This document shows positions 1-11,102 of a stretch of 64,000 nucleotides of DNA, in pieces (within the stretch, counting starts at the first letter, position 1; every line of letters starts with the position of its first letter). The notes beneath the pieces are model-generated. The model searched no databases and had not been told where the DNA came from. It saw nothing but the letters and a program-made list of their open reading frames with translations. This DNA is from Paraspadella gotoi. Lineage: Eukaryota; Chaetognatha. The stretch is taken from the NCBI GenBank assembly GCA_051294375.1, contig CM119263.1, forward strand, positions 4,900,374-4,964,373, read 5' to 3'. A program made the position numbers and the translations under genes.

Positions 1-1486
1 ACATAATCGCATTTGCGACTTTTCCAAGTCTTGACTTATTTTAGTTTTCGTCCCTTTTTTTGTTCCTTCAGTCAACTGACGAGAAAGAGAGAGAGAGAGT
101 GAGAGAGAGTGAGTGAAAGAGGGTGTAAATAACCACTTAGGAAGAAAAAATTGTTTTTCAAAAGAATATTCTAAGATTTGGAAGAAGAATAAAAGATAAA
201 CTTTATTGTTAATAAACAAACATATTGTTTGTACCAATTTCATATAGAAAGAGAGAAAGACTGAGAAGCCTAAGAACCTTTTACTACGTCCGATTACTTT
301 CACAAAATATATAAAAAATGGGTGAAAAAAAAATAAACAATAAAAAAAACAGAAATAAAACGAATGAAATAAAATTGGCCGCTTTTCCCTCCCTCCTTCC
401 ACATCCCGCTCCACCTCCCCCCCTCCACCACCCCNNNNNNNNNNNNNNNNNNNNNNNNNNNNNNNNNNNNNNNNNNNNNNNNNNNNNNNNNNNNNNNNNN
501 NNNNNNNNNNNNNNNNNNNNNNNNNNNNNNNNNNNNNNNNNNNNNNNNNNNNNNNNNNNNNNNNNNNNNNNNNNNNNNNNNNNNNNNNNNNNNNNNNNNN
601 NNNNNNNNNNNNNNNNNNNNNNNNNNNNNNNNNNNNNNNNNNNNNNNNNNNNNNNNNNNNNNNNNNNNNNNNNNNNNNNNNNNNNNNNNNNNNNNNNNNN
701 NNNNNNNNNNNNNNNNNNNNNNNNNNNNNNNNNNNNNNNNNAAAAAAATGGTTGTTTTGGGGGTTACAAACAGTATTTTGCCCAATCGACTAAGTATAGA
801 CTCTTTTCGTGCGTAAATATTGTTTTCTTAAATTTTTCATTGTCATTGAATTATAACATCATGCAAACTAACGTCGACCGAGTTAAACCTACTCCCAATT
901 TACGAAAAAAAAAAAAAGAATATATCAATTCCTTCATTTGATAATATTAATATTGTATACAACATTGTTCTTTTTGTTTTCTCAATTGACAAATCCAATT
1001 TCGGTAGGTAAAAAGACAGACAGACAGAAAGAGTGGACAGAAAGAAAGACAGACAGACAGACAAATAATAAAGAGAAAAAAAAGACAAGAAATATTCAAA
1101 AAGAATAAACTAAAAGGATTCCATCGGACGTCGAACTTATTTCTCTTTCCTTCTGTTCTATTTTTAGCAAAGCCTTTTTTCCCCATTGTATCATTAATCT
1201 AATTCATTCCCTTTTTATTTTTTTATCGCTTTATAACATTTTCTCTCATTTTATAAAAGAAACGAACTTTAGTCTATGCGTCATAATGCGATAGTTAATA
1301 GTAAATTAATCTAGCGCTTAATTCGTTTAAAAAAAAATAATTAAGATTAAGATCTTAAGTCAATTGCCATTGGTTGCATGCATTTTTTTTTTAAAAATGT
1401 TTTCGACAAACAGATACGGAAAAGACAGATGTATTTGGCGACAGATTTTGAGGAAAGAAAAGAAAGAGAGAGAGAGAGAGAGAGAG
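1..1486. repeat. Block R1, copy 1, first part
   Basis: Non-coding, AT-rich DNA that reappears almost base for base at 8,274-9,725, with single-base indels. Both copies open with ACATAATCGCATTTGCGA and share TCAGTCAACTGACGAGAAAG and a stretch of GACA/GACAGACAGA repeats. Open frames here are interrupted by indels in the other copy, so none is called as a gene. Confidence 0.85.
435..741. other. Assembly gap (307 N)
   Basis: Run of N. The second copy of this block is uninterrupted here, and 8,717-9,003 shows what is probably missing: a CGTCGTTGTTG-type triplet stretch, about 60 bases of plain sequence and a GA array. The 287 bases there are close to the 307 N. Confidence 0.95.
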
Positions 1487-1719
1487 NNNNNNNNNNNNNN
1501 NNNNNNNNNNNNNNNNNNNNNNNNNNNNNNNNNNNNNNNNNNNNNNNNNNNNNNNNNNNNNNNNNNNNNNNNNNNNNNNNNNNNNNNNNNNNNNNNNNNN
1601 NNNNNNNNNNNNNNNNNNNNNNNNNNNNNNNNNNNNNNNNNNNNNNNNNNNNNNNNNNNNNNNNNNNNNNNNNNNNNNNNNNNNNNNNNNNNNNNNNNNN
1701 NNNNNNNNNNNNNNNNNNN
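1487..1719. other. Assembly gap in a GA array (233 N)
   Basis: The gap begins inside a GA microsatellite and ends in CT-rich sequence. In the other copy the matching GA array (9,719-9,812) runs straight into sequence equivalent to 3,373. So 1,720-3,372 is either an insertion in this copy or was lost by collapse between two GA arrays. Confidence 0.9.
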
Positions 1720-3110
1720 TCCTTCTCTTTCTCACTCTCTCTCCTTTCGCTCCTCTTTCACGAGTCTTACTCTCGAATTTCGAGAGAAATTTATCATTTC
1801 TCATGAAAAATCAGTCAATGTCAATAGGTAAAGTAAAATGAAGCAGTAGAAATCAAAAATAAAAAATAAAATGGCATAATTTTACTGTTACCGACGGGAG
1901 TAGTTAGGATTAGAAGGGTTTATGGTAGGGTAATTCGGTAATAATATTTTTTAAAGAATGTTTAAATAAATATTTTAAGTAGCTTTTTCAAAAAACGCCA
2001 AAACCCCGGTCCGGCGAAAGTAAAATTTTAAAACAATAAAATTATCAAATTTTTTTCATAATTTTTTAATTTTGTATTATTACTTTACTTTGCTTCACAT
2101 CGTCAGTCTGGTTCAGTTTAACTTTGTCTTTTGTCTGGGAATGCTGACAAGTGTTTTAGACGAGGTCGGTTCAATCACACTGCTCGCTTATGCGGGCTAA
2201 AAGTAAAACAAATTTCCTTCAATAATGTCTCTCCAGACTTACCACTTTGCTACAGTTATACATAAATTAAACTCGAAAATAAGTTATTTAACTGTTAAGA
2301 TCAATATAGTTTTTCAGAAAAGTCATTCTTACAAGATGCAATTCATTAAACTAGTTTTTATGGGATTTACTTGCCAGCAGAAAAATAATTGTAAGAAATT
2401 AGATATTAGGAAAAAAAATGGAAATTTTCAATGCTACAAGAGATTTTCTCACTGGCCGGAACCTCGAAAACGGAAACTACCTCTTTGACGCGGACAACCG
2501 CGCGATGGCCGGAAATCCATGAACTAATGCCTTTTCACACTTAGTTTTTCTTTGCCAGAAGCTTGATCGCGACTTTTTCTCGTTTAAACGTGGAGAGTAA
2601 TAACGTTTCAATGGATGATATTTTTTTTTAAATCTAAAGGTTTAATTATTTTAACGTCATCACATGCACCGAAAGTTTGAAGTTTCAATTTGGACGCGAA
2701 TCGATTGAGAATTTTAATTGCTATAAACGTCATTTAACAAACGCAGTTTCATTATAAAACGAAATTCAACTGTTTCAGACTACGTGATCGGTTGTCTCTA
2801 CGGTTGGCAAAGAAAAATAATTTAAAGAAAGAAAATAAGAAGATGTTTCACGAATTTATTTAACAACATGTAATGATCAAAATCATTTTCAGAGAGAAAA
2901 ACGACAATAACAAAAAGAGAAAAGACAATAGTAAAAATAACCATAAGAGTTGAAACAAATCTAGTGGTCAGTTAACTATTTGACCTTAAGTCGTAGGTCA
3001 CGATTAGGTAAGTTTAAGAGTCATTAAGGTTGTTTTTTCTTGTCGTTGTTGTTGTCGTTGTTGAAATAATAAAAAATAGAAAAGCAAAAACTTAGAGAAA
3101 GAGAAAAAGA
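1720..3110. other. Single-copy AT-rich non-coding stretch
   Basis: About 1.4 kb with few simple repeats and no second copy in the window. The longest frame (2,225-2,488, plus) has ordinary composition but no recognisable domain, no splice-site support and no second copy for comparison, so it is not called. Nothing else is seen. Confidence 0.5.
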
Positions 3111-3318
3111 GTCAGAGCGGTATTTTGTGCGGATCTTTCGCACCCTAGACCCGCCGACGATGGCCCGTCGGTAGAGAAAGGAAGAGGATCTCGCTCATTT
3201 TTTCGAGAGTCACCGACGCGGATGACCTCCGAACCTTCGACCGGCGGTAGGAGAGAGACAGCGGACAGAGAGGGAAGCCTTTTGGTGTCCGCGGCTCGGT
3301 CGATTGTCGACCAACCCC

Positions 3319-3320
<2 letters not shown>
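3110..3320. other. CpG-rich patch beside a GA array
   Basis: Clearly richer in G, C and CpG than its surroundings (for example GACCCGCCGACGATGGCCCG and GTCCGCGGCTCGGTCGATTG). It ends at a GA microsatellite. It could be a promoter-proximal patch or a degraded exon; no open frame or core promoter motif decides this. It is missing from block copy 2. Confidence 0.3.

Positions 3321-3374
<54 letters not shown>
3321..3374. repeat. GA microsatellite
   Basis: Interrupted GA dinucleotide array. The sequence on its right side is shared with 9,813 onward. Confidence 0.95.
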
Positions 3375-3546
3375 GTCGTGCAGTCGGTCTGATAGTGACA
3401 TTTGGTCTCACACAGCTCTCAATTTCAGTCTCATACAGCCCTAACAAAGAGACAGTCAATTATTTCTGATTTTTTAAGGAATCACAAAAAATGTCGTTTT
3501 CTTTTCTCTCAGATTTTATCACGAAAAATAATTTCCAAATAAAAAT

Positions 3547-3766
3547 AAGTTTGAGCAAACAATGCCGGATCTGCCCACGATCATTAGCGGTAATTAATTA
3601 ATTAAATAATTAATTAATTAATTGATGAAAATAAATTTTTTGCATGATTAATCATAATTTTATGTTCTGACATGATTTAAGTAATTTACCGATAAGATTG
3701 AAGGGGTGGACCGACGGACCGACTAAATGAATTATAGAGCCGGAATCTGCTGTAAGCAGAACCGGC
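3547..3766 (-). mobile_element. Family X, short copy, minus orientation
   Basis: The left edge AAGTTTGAGCAAACAATGCC is the reverse complement of the right end of the long family X copies. The right edge at 3,739-3,766 is the palindromic terminal hairpin in variant form (GCCGG...CCGGC instead of GTCGG...CCGAC). The interior is only AATTAATT-rich spacer and a CCGACGGACC remnant, so this is an internally deleted, non-autonomous copy. Possible target duplication TAA at 3,546-3,548 and 3,767-3,769. Confidence 0.65.
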
Positions 3767-3828
3767 TAAGAATATGGCGAAGAGAAAGACTTGATATGGA
3801 AGGCATCGACTTAAAAGGCAACAACCTC

Positions 3829-3837
<9 letters not shown>

Positions 3838-3860
<23 letters not shown>

Positions 3861-3884
3861 CTTTCTCTCTCTCTCTCTCCTCTC

Positions 3885-3956
<72 letters not shown>

Positions 3957-4031
3957 ATTGGCGACGGGGATGGAGAAATCGGAGGCGAGAGAATCCATCT
4001 TGATGACGTCATTCTGAAGCTTTTCGCTCTG

Positions 4032-4113
<82 letters not shown>
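3838..4113. repeat. Two CT microsatellites with a short spacer
   Basis: CT arrays at about 3,838-3,954 and 4,034-4,113 flank a 79-base spacer beginning GGCGACGGGGATGGAG. Both arrays and the spacer recur at 10,292-10,591 with different array lengths. Confidence 0.95.
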
Positions 4114-4116
<3 letters not shown>

Positions 4117-4215
4117 GCTCGGCTTTAACGAGAGATTTATTTATGACCATTAACGAGGCTATTATAAGATGGGGCTCGGACGTCGGACCCTGGATCTCCG
4201 AAAAGAGGAGAGAGA

Positions 4216-4339
4216 TCACGTGAGACAAAAACAAACGGATCACGTGACCCGGATTAAGGTCACGTGATATTATTTCCACCAAAAAATGTCAAGTGATTTA
4301 GCAATGAAGGTCACATGACCTAATCCAAGGTCAAAGTCA
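4216..4339. promoter_or_regulatory. E-box and nuclear-receptor half-site cluster
   Basis: Three identical palindromic E-boxes TCACGTGA lie at 4,216-4,223, 4,240-4,247 and 4,260-4,267. They are followed by an inverted repeat AGGTCACATGACCT (4,308-4,321) and the direct-repeat-like AGGTCAAAGTCA (4,328-4,339). TCACGTGA is a classic bHLH-zipper site (USF, MITF/TFE, MAX classes), and AGGTCA is the nuclear-receptor half site. The three E-boxes are intact in the second copy at 10,692-10,741; the half sites there carry indels. No adjacent gene is visible, so the regulatory role is inference. Confidence 0.4.
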
Positions 4340-4545
4340 CGCGAGTATCATTATTATTGACGATTGTACCATTGTCGATTGCCATCGAATGCCGGCAAAT
4401 GCCACTAACTCGCGCCAGAAAATTATTGTGTTGTAAGCCACAGCGCCACAGACACAAGTTATTTGCGCCACAACGCCAACTGTCGAAAGCGCAAAGCGAC
4501 TCCGATCGAAAACCTTTTAAATCGAATAAATGCATTTAGGGTTAT

Positions 4546-4548
<3 letters not shown>

Positions 4549-4603
<55 letters not shown>
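4549..4603. repeat. GA microsatellite
   Basis: Nearly uninterrupted GA array. The equivalent array in the second block copy is 11,033-11,115. Confidence 0.95.
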
Positions 4604-4605
<2 letters not shown>

Positions 4606-4939
4606 CATTTCCCATTTTATAATTTCTCTTCCTTTGATTTCGCTCACTCTCCCTTATTCGCTCGCTTTGTCTATCTCTCTCTCTGTCTCTCTCTTTTTTC
4701 TCTCTCATATCTCCGTCTCGCTCTCTGAAAATGTCAATAATTGGCGTCGTTAGGTCTACTTCCGCTCCACTCGCTATCATCCGACCAAAAAAAAAGGTTG
4801 ACCTTTTCTTCGCTTCTCATTCATTCCTCTTTTTTAGATTAATGTCATTTTTAAATTAATTGAGCTATTCGTTTACTTTTATTCAATTTAAACTAAACCA
4901 TATTCAAGATTTCCCAAAAAAAACCACAAATTATAAGAT

Positions 4940-5365
4940 TATTTTCTTCCTTTTCCTCCCTCCTTTCCTCCCCCTTTCTTCTCCTCTTTCCTCCCTCTTT
5001 TCCTCTTTCCTTTCCTACCTCTTTTCTTTCCTCTTTTCCTCCCCCTTTCCTCCTTCCTTTTCTCCCTCCTTTCCTCCTCCTTTCCTCCCACCATTCCTCT
5101 TCCTTTCCTCCCTCTTTTTCTCAATCTTTTCTCGGTCTTTTCCTCCTTCCTTTTTTATCTCCTTTCCTCCCTACTTTTCTCCCCTTTCCTCTTTCCTTTC
5201 CTTCCCTTTCTTCTCCTATTTCCTCCTTTTCTTCCACCTTTCCTCTTCTTTCCTCCCTCCTTTCCTCCATTTTTTCTTTCTATTTCCTCCCCCTTTCCTC
5301 ACTTCTTTCCTCCCTCCTTTTCTTCCTCCTTTTTACTCCCGCCTTTCCTCCCCCCCATCCTCCAT
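4940..5365. repeat. Polypyrimidine minisatellite (CTTTCCTCC-like)
   Basis: About 425 bases almost free of purines on the plus strand, built from variants of CCTCCTTTCCTCC. All three frames are largely open (one frame gives 194 residues of S, F, L and P), which reflects base composition and not coding. A noisier copy is at 11,470-11,900. Such strand-biased tracts can form triplex DNA. Confidence 0.9.
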
Positions 5366-5630
5366 TCGTTCCCAATGGAAGAATCGTCTCCCAATCAATG
5401 ATCGCATAAAAGGTCAGGAGATTTTAAGGGAACGAAATCTTTAGTGTAGCAAAAGGACTAAGGCTGACGTGGTCACTTCTCGTGAAAGATCCAGATAAGT
5501 ATCCAATACAAAAAATGCATATATGAATATACATCTCTCTCATAATACATAGTATTTAGTTTATTCAATCAATTTTAAAACTAGTTTAACAATCCCATAG
5601 ATTTTTTTTTGCCAACGGGCGTTTTTTTTT

Positions 5631-5926
5631 GTCGAATCTGCTTATAAGCAGATCCCGACTCTTTAATTCACTTTGTCGGTCCGTCGGTCCGCCACTTCAA
5701 TCTTGTTGGGCATTCACTTATATAATGTCAAAACATCGAATTATGATAAATTATGCAAAGAAAATGATGTCTGTCCATCCGTCTGTCTGTCTGTCTGTCT
5801 GTCGGACCGTCCATCTGTCTGTCTGTACGTCCGTCCGACCTTAGCAAAAAACTCCAATTATTCGTGATTGGACGAATAAAATTAATTAAATAATTAATTT
5901 ATTTCTTTATTTATTTCTTTATTTCT

Positions 5927-6005
<79 letters not shown>

Positions 6006-6053
6006 TTACCGCTAATGATCGTGGGCTGATCCGACATTGTTTGCTCAAACTTG
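5631..6053 (+). mobile_element. Family X, short copy, plus orientation
   Basis: Begins with the terminal hairpin; the perfect 18-base palindrome ATCTGCTTATAAGCAGAT is at 5,636-5,653. Next come TCGGTCCGTCGG, a conserved linker ending ATTATGATAAATTATGCAAAG, a CTGT/CCGT tetranucleotide tract (about 5,768-5,845) and CCTTAGCAAAAAACTCCAAT. It then jumps into a TTTA array (5,900-6,006) and ends with GATCCGACATTGTTTGCTCA and AACTTG. The internal monomer repeats of the long copies are missing. No coding potential. Confidence 0.75.
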
Positions 6054-6133
6054 TTAAGCAGAAATCTTCTGTTTTTATTAAAATCCCCAAAACGACAGAA
6101 AAAATGGATCTTTGTCGGAACTGCAGCTTAATG

Positions 6134-6166
<33 letters not shown>

Positions 6167-6240
6167 TGACTCTCTGACTCTCTGAAATCAAATTGAATGT
6201 CAGGCACTTAACCTAATCATAGAGAGAGAATCTGAAAAAT

Positions 6241-6247
6241 AAAGCGA

Positions 6248-6339
<92 letters not shown>

Positions 6340-6341
6340 AT
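6241..6341. repeat. AAAG microsatellite
   Basis: About 25 tandem AAAG units. Noisier equivalents are at 12,885-12,990 and 22,238-22,350. Confidence 0.97.
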
Positions 6342-6451
6342 AAAAGAAAAAATATTATATTAGAATCTGTTGACCCAAAAGTCAGAGACCTGTGTCAGAG
6401 CATCGACTTTCAGACGAAAATCTATACTTATATCATTACTAGTTAACAATT

Positions 6452-6531
6452 AGAGGACGACGATGATGACGACGATGAAGACGACGATGGTAACGACGAC
6501 GAGGACGACGACGACGACGACGAAGACAACC
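6452..6531. repeat. GACGAC/GATGAC triplet array
   Basis: Imperfect ACG/ATG triplets, repeated at 13,097-13,170 and 22,466-22,536. It could read as acidic residues, but the copies shift frame, so it is treated as a microsatellite. Confidence 0.85.
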
Positions 6532-6665
6532 TTTTAAATGGTTTTGTTTAGAAAATGAATAAAATAAATATTTGGCTATGATCTGTTGAAAAAAAAAATG
6601 TAAATACGTGAAAGCGATTTTCTTTGTCCCATAGTTACTCGAGATTCTCAGTGGCTTCTTTTGTC

Positions 6666-6668
<3 letters not shown>

Positions 6669-6709
<41 letters not shown>

Positions 6710-6734
6710 GTCTCGTCTCTCTCCTCTTCTCTCT

Positions 6735-6768
<34 letters not shown>

Positions 6769-6915
6769 ATCACATTTTCTCTCCTTTTTTGTCGCTTTCC
6801 TATCGAATTGCTCTCTCTCCCCCATTTTCTTCTTTGATGTCATTTTGTCAGGAAACCGATCGGAATTCATCGCGGGAGAACGAGAGATAGAGGCATTGAA
6901 GAAGAGATGAGAGAG

Positions 6916-6985
<70 letters not shown>

Positions 6986-7002
6986 GAGAGAGAGAGAGAA
7001 GC
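6669..7002. repeat. CT array, spacer, GA array
   Basis: A CT-rich array (6,669-6,770), about 135 bases of spacer and a GA array (6,907-7,002). Facing CT and GA arrays could form a large cruciform. The same arrangement occurs at 13,314-13,618 and 22,674-22,976. Confidence 0.9.
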
Positions 7003-8095
7003 GCCAAATGGCAGGCTGAATTCCTAACTGGTACAAATGGTGCATTGGTGCCATTGGGTGCGCAAGAATGAGGAGACAGACAAAACCTTTAGGCGGGCAG
7101 CAATGACATCGGCCCCCCCGGACCATTCACACTTTGTCACTCTTACAACCCTTATTCCACGCACCTTCCTACACTTGCCCACCCCCATCCACCATCTTGA
7201 CCCATCCTCCTTCTCCATTTTCCTATCCTCTTCCTTTTGGTGAGTCAGTCAGTCAGTGAGGCGGGAGGATCGCAACCGACTATGCATTGCACAGTAGGTG
7301 GAGTGATGAAAAGATTGAGTGATTGAACATTATTTTTTTGCTGCCTATGGAGCATATAATATATTATGAATTTTAAATCCTTTTAAAATTTTTTTAGCAT
7401 AACAGTATAGCAAATTCAATTATTTATGTGAGTAAATCCTTATAAAATCGTCAAATTTCAAAATATTTTTTTTATTTTTAAGAATTGATTTGGATTCGCT
7501 TTAAAAACTAAGAAACTTTTATAAAATATGTTATATGATATTTGAATGTTAGACCACAAAAAAATGAATAAAACGTTTTAACATATATAAGTTTTACTAC
7601 AGAGAATTAAAAAAGTCAGGATTTTCACCTTTTTCTTATTTTAAACATTGAAGATGACAGAATTTTTTGATAACATGTTTATATTTTTGATTCAACTTTT
7701 TATGAAGAATCTGAATCTTTAATAAAAGTTTTATAAAAATTATTTTTAAATTTACTATCTTATAAGGATATTACTACAAATATATTATATTTTACTATTC
7801 TGTTCCCGAGATAATATGAAAAATATTTTTTGTACTAGTTAATCATACCATTACTCACATCTAAATATCATTGTTCGATCATTCATATAATTTTTTTGTT
7901 CTTGAGTGCTCCACTCTATTGCACAGTGGGTATTGTGTTTAGTATGGTGGAGAAACTGTAATGATCGGTTGGTTTTACAGAGCTTTGATAAAAAGGTTGT
8001 GATGTTAGCTGGAACCAAAGAGGGTGCAGTGAGGGAAAGCTTGTCGAATGTTTGTTATTGGAGCTGTTATTGTTATTGTTGGAGAGAGATATAGA
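7003..8095. other. Non-coding flank carrying an empty insertion site
   Basis: First about 250 bases of moderate GC with TTTTGGTGAGTCAGTCAGTC (a donor-like GTGAGT with no supported exon), then AT-rich DNA. The word CAGTAGGTGGAGTGATGA at 7,293-7,310 is uninterrupted here but is split by a 3-kb element at 13,926-16,967. The flank after it recurs at 16,968-17,800 and 23,270-24,105. No gene seen. Confidence 0.7.
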
Positions 8096-8105
8096 TAATA
8101 AAATA

Positions 8106-8203
8106 TTCGCTCTTTTTTTCCCTTTTGCCTCTTCTTCTCTCTTTCTCTCTTCTCTTTTTCTCTATATCTCTCTCTCTCTCATCTCTCTCTCCTTCCTCTT
8201 TTC

Positions 8204-8235
<32 letters not shown>

Positions 8236-8273
8236 GTTCTTCTCGTCTTCTCTCTCTCTCTCCTCCTCTCTTT
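8106..8273. repeat. CT-rich array at a block junction
   Basis: Interrupted CT/TTCTC array. To its left the block R1 sequence breaks off, and to its right block R1 restarts from its first base. The junction probably formed by recombination or misassembly between CT/GA arrays. Confidence 0.8.
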
Positions 8274-8884
8274 ACATAATCGCATTTGCGATTTCCAAGT
8301 CTTGGACTTATTTTAGTTTTCGTCCCTTTTTTTTGTTCCTTCAGTCAACTGACGAGAAAGAGGAGAGAAGAGTGAGAGAGAGTGAGTGAAAGAGGGTGTA
8401 AATAACCACTTAGGAAGAAAAAATTGTTTTTCAAAACGAATATTTAAGATTTTGGAGAAGAATAAAAGATAAACTTTATGTTAATTAAACAACATATTGT
8501 TTTTGTACCAATTTCATATGAAAGAGAAGAAAAGACTGAGAACCTAGAGAACCGCTTTTAACAATACGTCCGATTACTTTCACAAGAATATAATAAAAAG
8601 TGGGGTGAAAAAAAATAAACAATAAAAAAAACAGAAAATAAAACGAATGAAATAAAATTGGCCGCTTTTTTTCCTCCCTCCTTCCACATCCCGCTCCACC
8701 TCTCCCCCTCCACACCCCTATTTTGGTTTCCGTAGCCGAGTTTCAATTAATATGCTCGTCGTCGTTGTTTGTTGTTGTTGTCGTCGTCATTGTTGTTTTA
8801 TTGTTATCATGAACGTAAATCATTGGAATTCGAAAGGAAAAAAACGCAATTTCCACTTCACGACCTCTTTCCACCTCAAAACCG

Positions 8885-8915
<31 letters not shown>

Positions 8916-9742
8916 CGAGAAACGAGAGAGAAGAGAGAAGAGAGAGATGAGAGAGGAGAGAGAGAGAGAGAGAGGAGTAGTAACCCCATGCTTTTTTTCA
9001 GTTAAAAAAATGGTTGTTTTGGGGGTTAACAAAACAGTATTTTGCCCAATGGACTGAAGTATAGACTCTTTTCGTGCGTAATATTGTTTTCTTAAATTTT
9101 TCATTGTCATTGAATTATAACACATGCAACAACGTCCGAACCGAGTTAAACCTACTCCAATTTACGAAAAAAAAAAAAAAGAATATATCAATATTCTTCA
9201 TTTGATAATATTAATATTGTATACAACATTGTTTTTTTGTTTTCTCAATTGACAAATCCAATTTCGGTAAGGTAAAAAGACAGACAGACAGAAAGAGTGG
9301 ACAGAAAGAAGACAGACAGACAGACAAATATAAAGAGAAAAAAAGACAGACATATTCAAAAAAAAGAAATTAACTAAAGGATTCCAATCGACGTGAACTT
9401 ATTTTCTTTCCTTTGTTCTATTTTTAGCATAAGCCTTTTTCCCATTGTATCATTAATCTAATTCAATTCCTTTTTATTTTTTTATCGCTTTAACATAACA
9501 TTTTTCTCATTTTATAAAAGAAATCGAACTTAGTCATGCGTCATAATGCGAATAGTTATAGTAAATTATCTAGCGCTTAATTCGTTTTAAAAAAAAAAAT
9601 AATTAAGGATCTTAAGTCATTGCATTGGTTGCATGCATATTTTTTTAAAATGTTTTCCGACAAACAGATACGGAACAGACAGATGTTATTTGGCGACAGA
9701 TTTTTAGGTAAAGAAAGGAAAGAGAGAGAGAGAGAGAAGAGT

Positions 9743-9814
<72 letters not shown>

Positions 9815-9997
9815 TCGTGCATCGGATCTGATAGTGACCTTTGGTCTCACACAGCTCTCGAATTTCACGTGCCTCATAAAGCCTAACAAAAGAGACAAGA
9901 ACATTATTTTCTGATTTTTTAGGAATCAAAAAAATGTCGTTCTTCTTTTCTCCTCAAGAAAAATTTTTTTATAACGAAAATAAATTTCCAAATAAAA

Positions 9998-10219
9998 AAG
10001 TTTGAGCAAACAATGCGGAATCCTGGCCCAGATCATTGCGGTAATTAATTAATTAATAATTAATTAATTAATTGATAAAAATATAATTTTTTGCATGATT
10101 AATCATAATTTTATGTTCTGACATGATTAAGTAATTTACTCCGATAGATTGAAGGGGTGGACCGACGGACGTCGACTAAATGAATTATAGAGCCGGAAAT
10201 CTGTGTAAGCAGAACCGGC
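9998..10219 (-). mobile_element. Family X, short copy, minus orientation (duplicate)
   Basis: Same insertion as 3,547-3,766, seen in the second block copy. It starts AAGTTTGAGCAAACAATGC and ends with the variant hairpin ...GCAGAACCGGC. One-base indels distinguish it. Confidence 0.6.
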
Positions 10220-10691
10220 TAAGATATGGCGAAGAGAAAAGCACTTGATTATGGAAGGCATCGACTTAAAAGGCAACAACCTCTCTGTCTGTTCTCTCTC
10301 TCTCTCTCTCTCCTTCTCTCTCTCTCTTCTTTTCTCTCTCTCTCTCTCTCTCCTCTCTCATCCTTCTCTCTCTCTCTTCTCTCTCTCTCTCTCCTCGTCC
10401 TCTCTCTCTCTCTTATTGGCGACGGGGATGGAGAAATCGAGGCGAGAGAATCGCATGCTTGGATCGACGTCAATTCTGGAAGCTTTTCGGGCTCTGACTT
10501 CTCTCCCTCTCTTCTTCTCTCTCTCTCTCTCTCTCTCTTCTCTTGTCTCTCTCCTCTCTCTCTTCTCTCTCTCTCTCTCTCATCTCTCTCTTCTGCTCGG
10601 CTTTAAACGAGAATTTATTTATGAACCATTAACGGGCTATTATAAGAGGGGCTCGACGTTCGAGCCTGGAATCTCCGAAAGAGGAGAGAGA

Positions 10692-10830
10692 TCACGTGAG
10701 ACAAAAAAACCGATTCACGTGACCGGATTAAGGTCACGTGATATTATTTCCAACCAAAAAATGTCAAGTGATTTAGCCAAATGAAGGTACATGACCTATA
10801 TCCAAGGTCAAGTCAGCGCGAGTATATTAT
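10692..10830. promoter_or_regulatory. Second copy of the E-box cluster
   Basis: TCACGTGA is intact at 10,692-10,699, 10,715-10,722 and 10,734-10,741. The AGGTCA inverted repeat is damaged (AGGTACATGACCT) and the direct repeat reads AGGTCAAGTCA. Surviving E-boxes in a noisy copy show the motifs are real sequence, not constraint. Confidence 0.35.
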
Positions 10831-11026
10831 TATTGAAAGATTGTACCATCTGTCGATTGCCATCGAATGCGGCAAATGCACTATCGCGCCAGAAATTATT
10901 GTGTTGTAAGCCACAGCGCCACAGACACAGTTTATTTGCGCCCACAACGCCACTGTTCCGAAGAGCGCAAGCGACTTCCCGATCGGAATAAACCTTTAAA
11001 TCGGAATAAATGCAATTTAGGGTTAT

Positions 11027-11102
<76 letters not shown>

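Noticed and set aside
3686-4282. 198-codon minus frame full of R/E repeats
   Set aside because: It is the reverse reading of CT microsatellites, and array length differs between copies.
7239-7250. TTTTGGTGAGTC splice-donor-like word, present in three copies
   Set aside because: No exon-like frame precedes it; three-fold presence reflects the duplicated block, not conservation.
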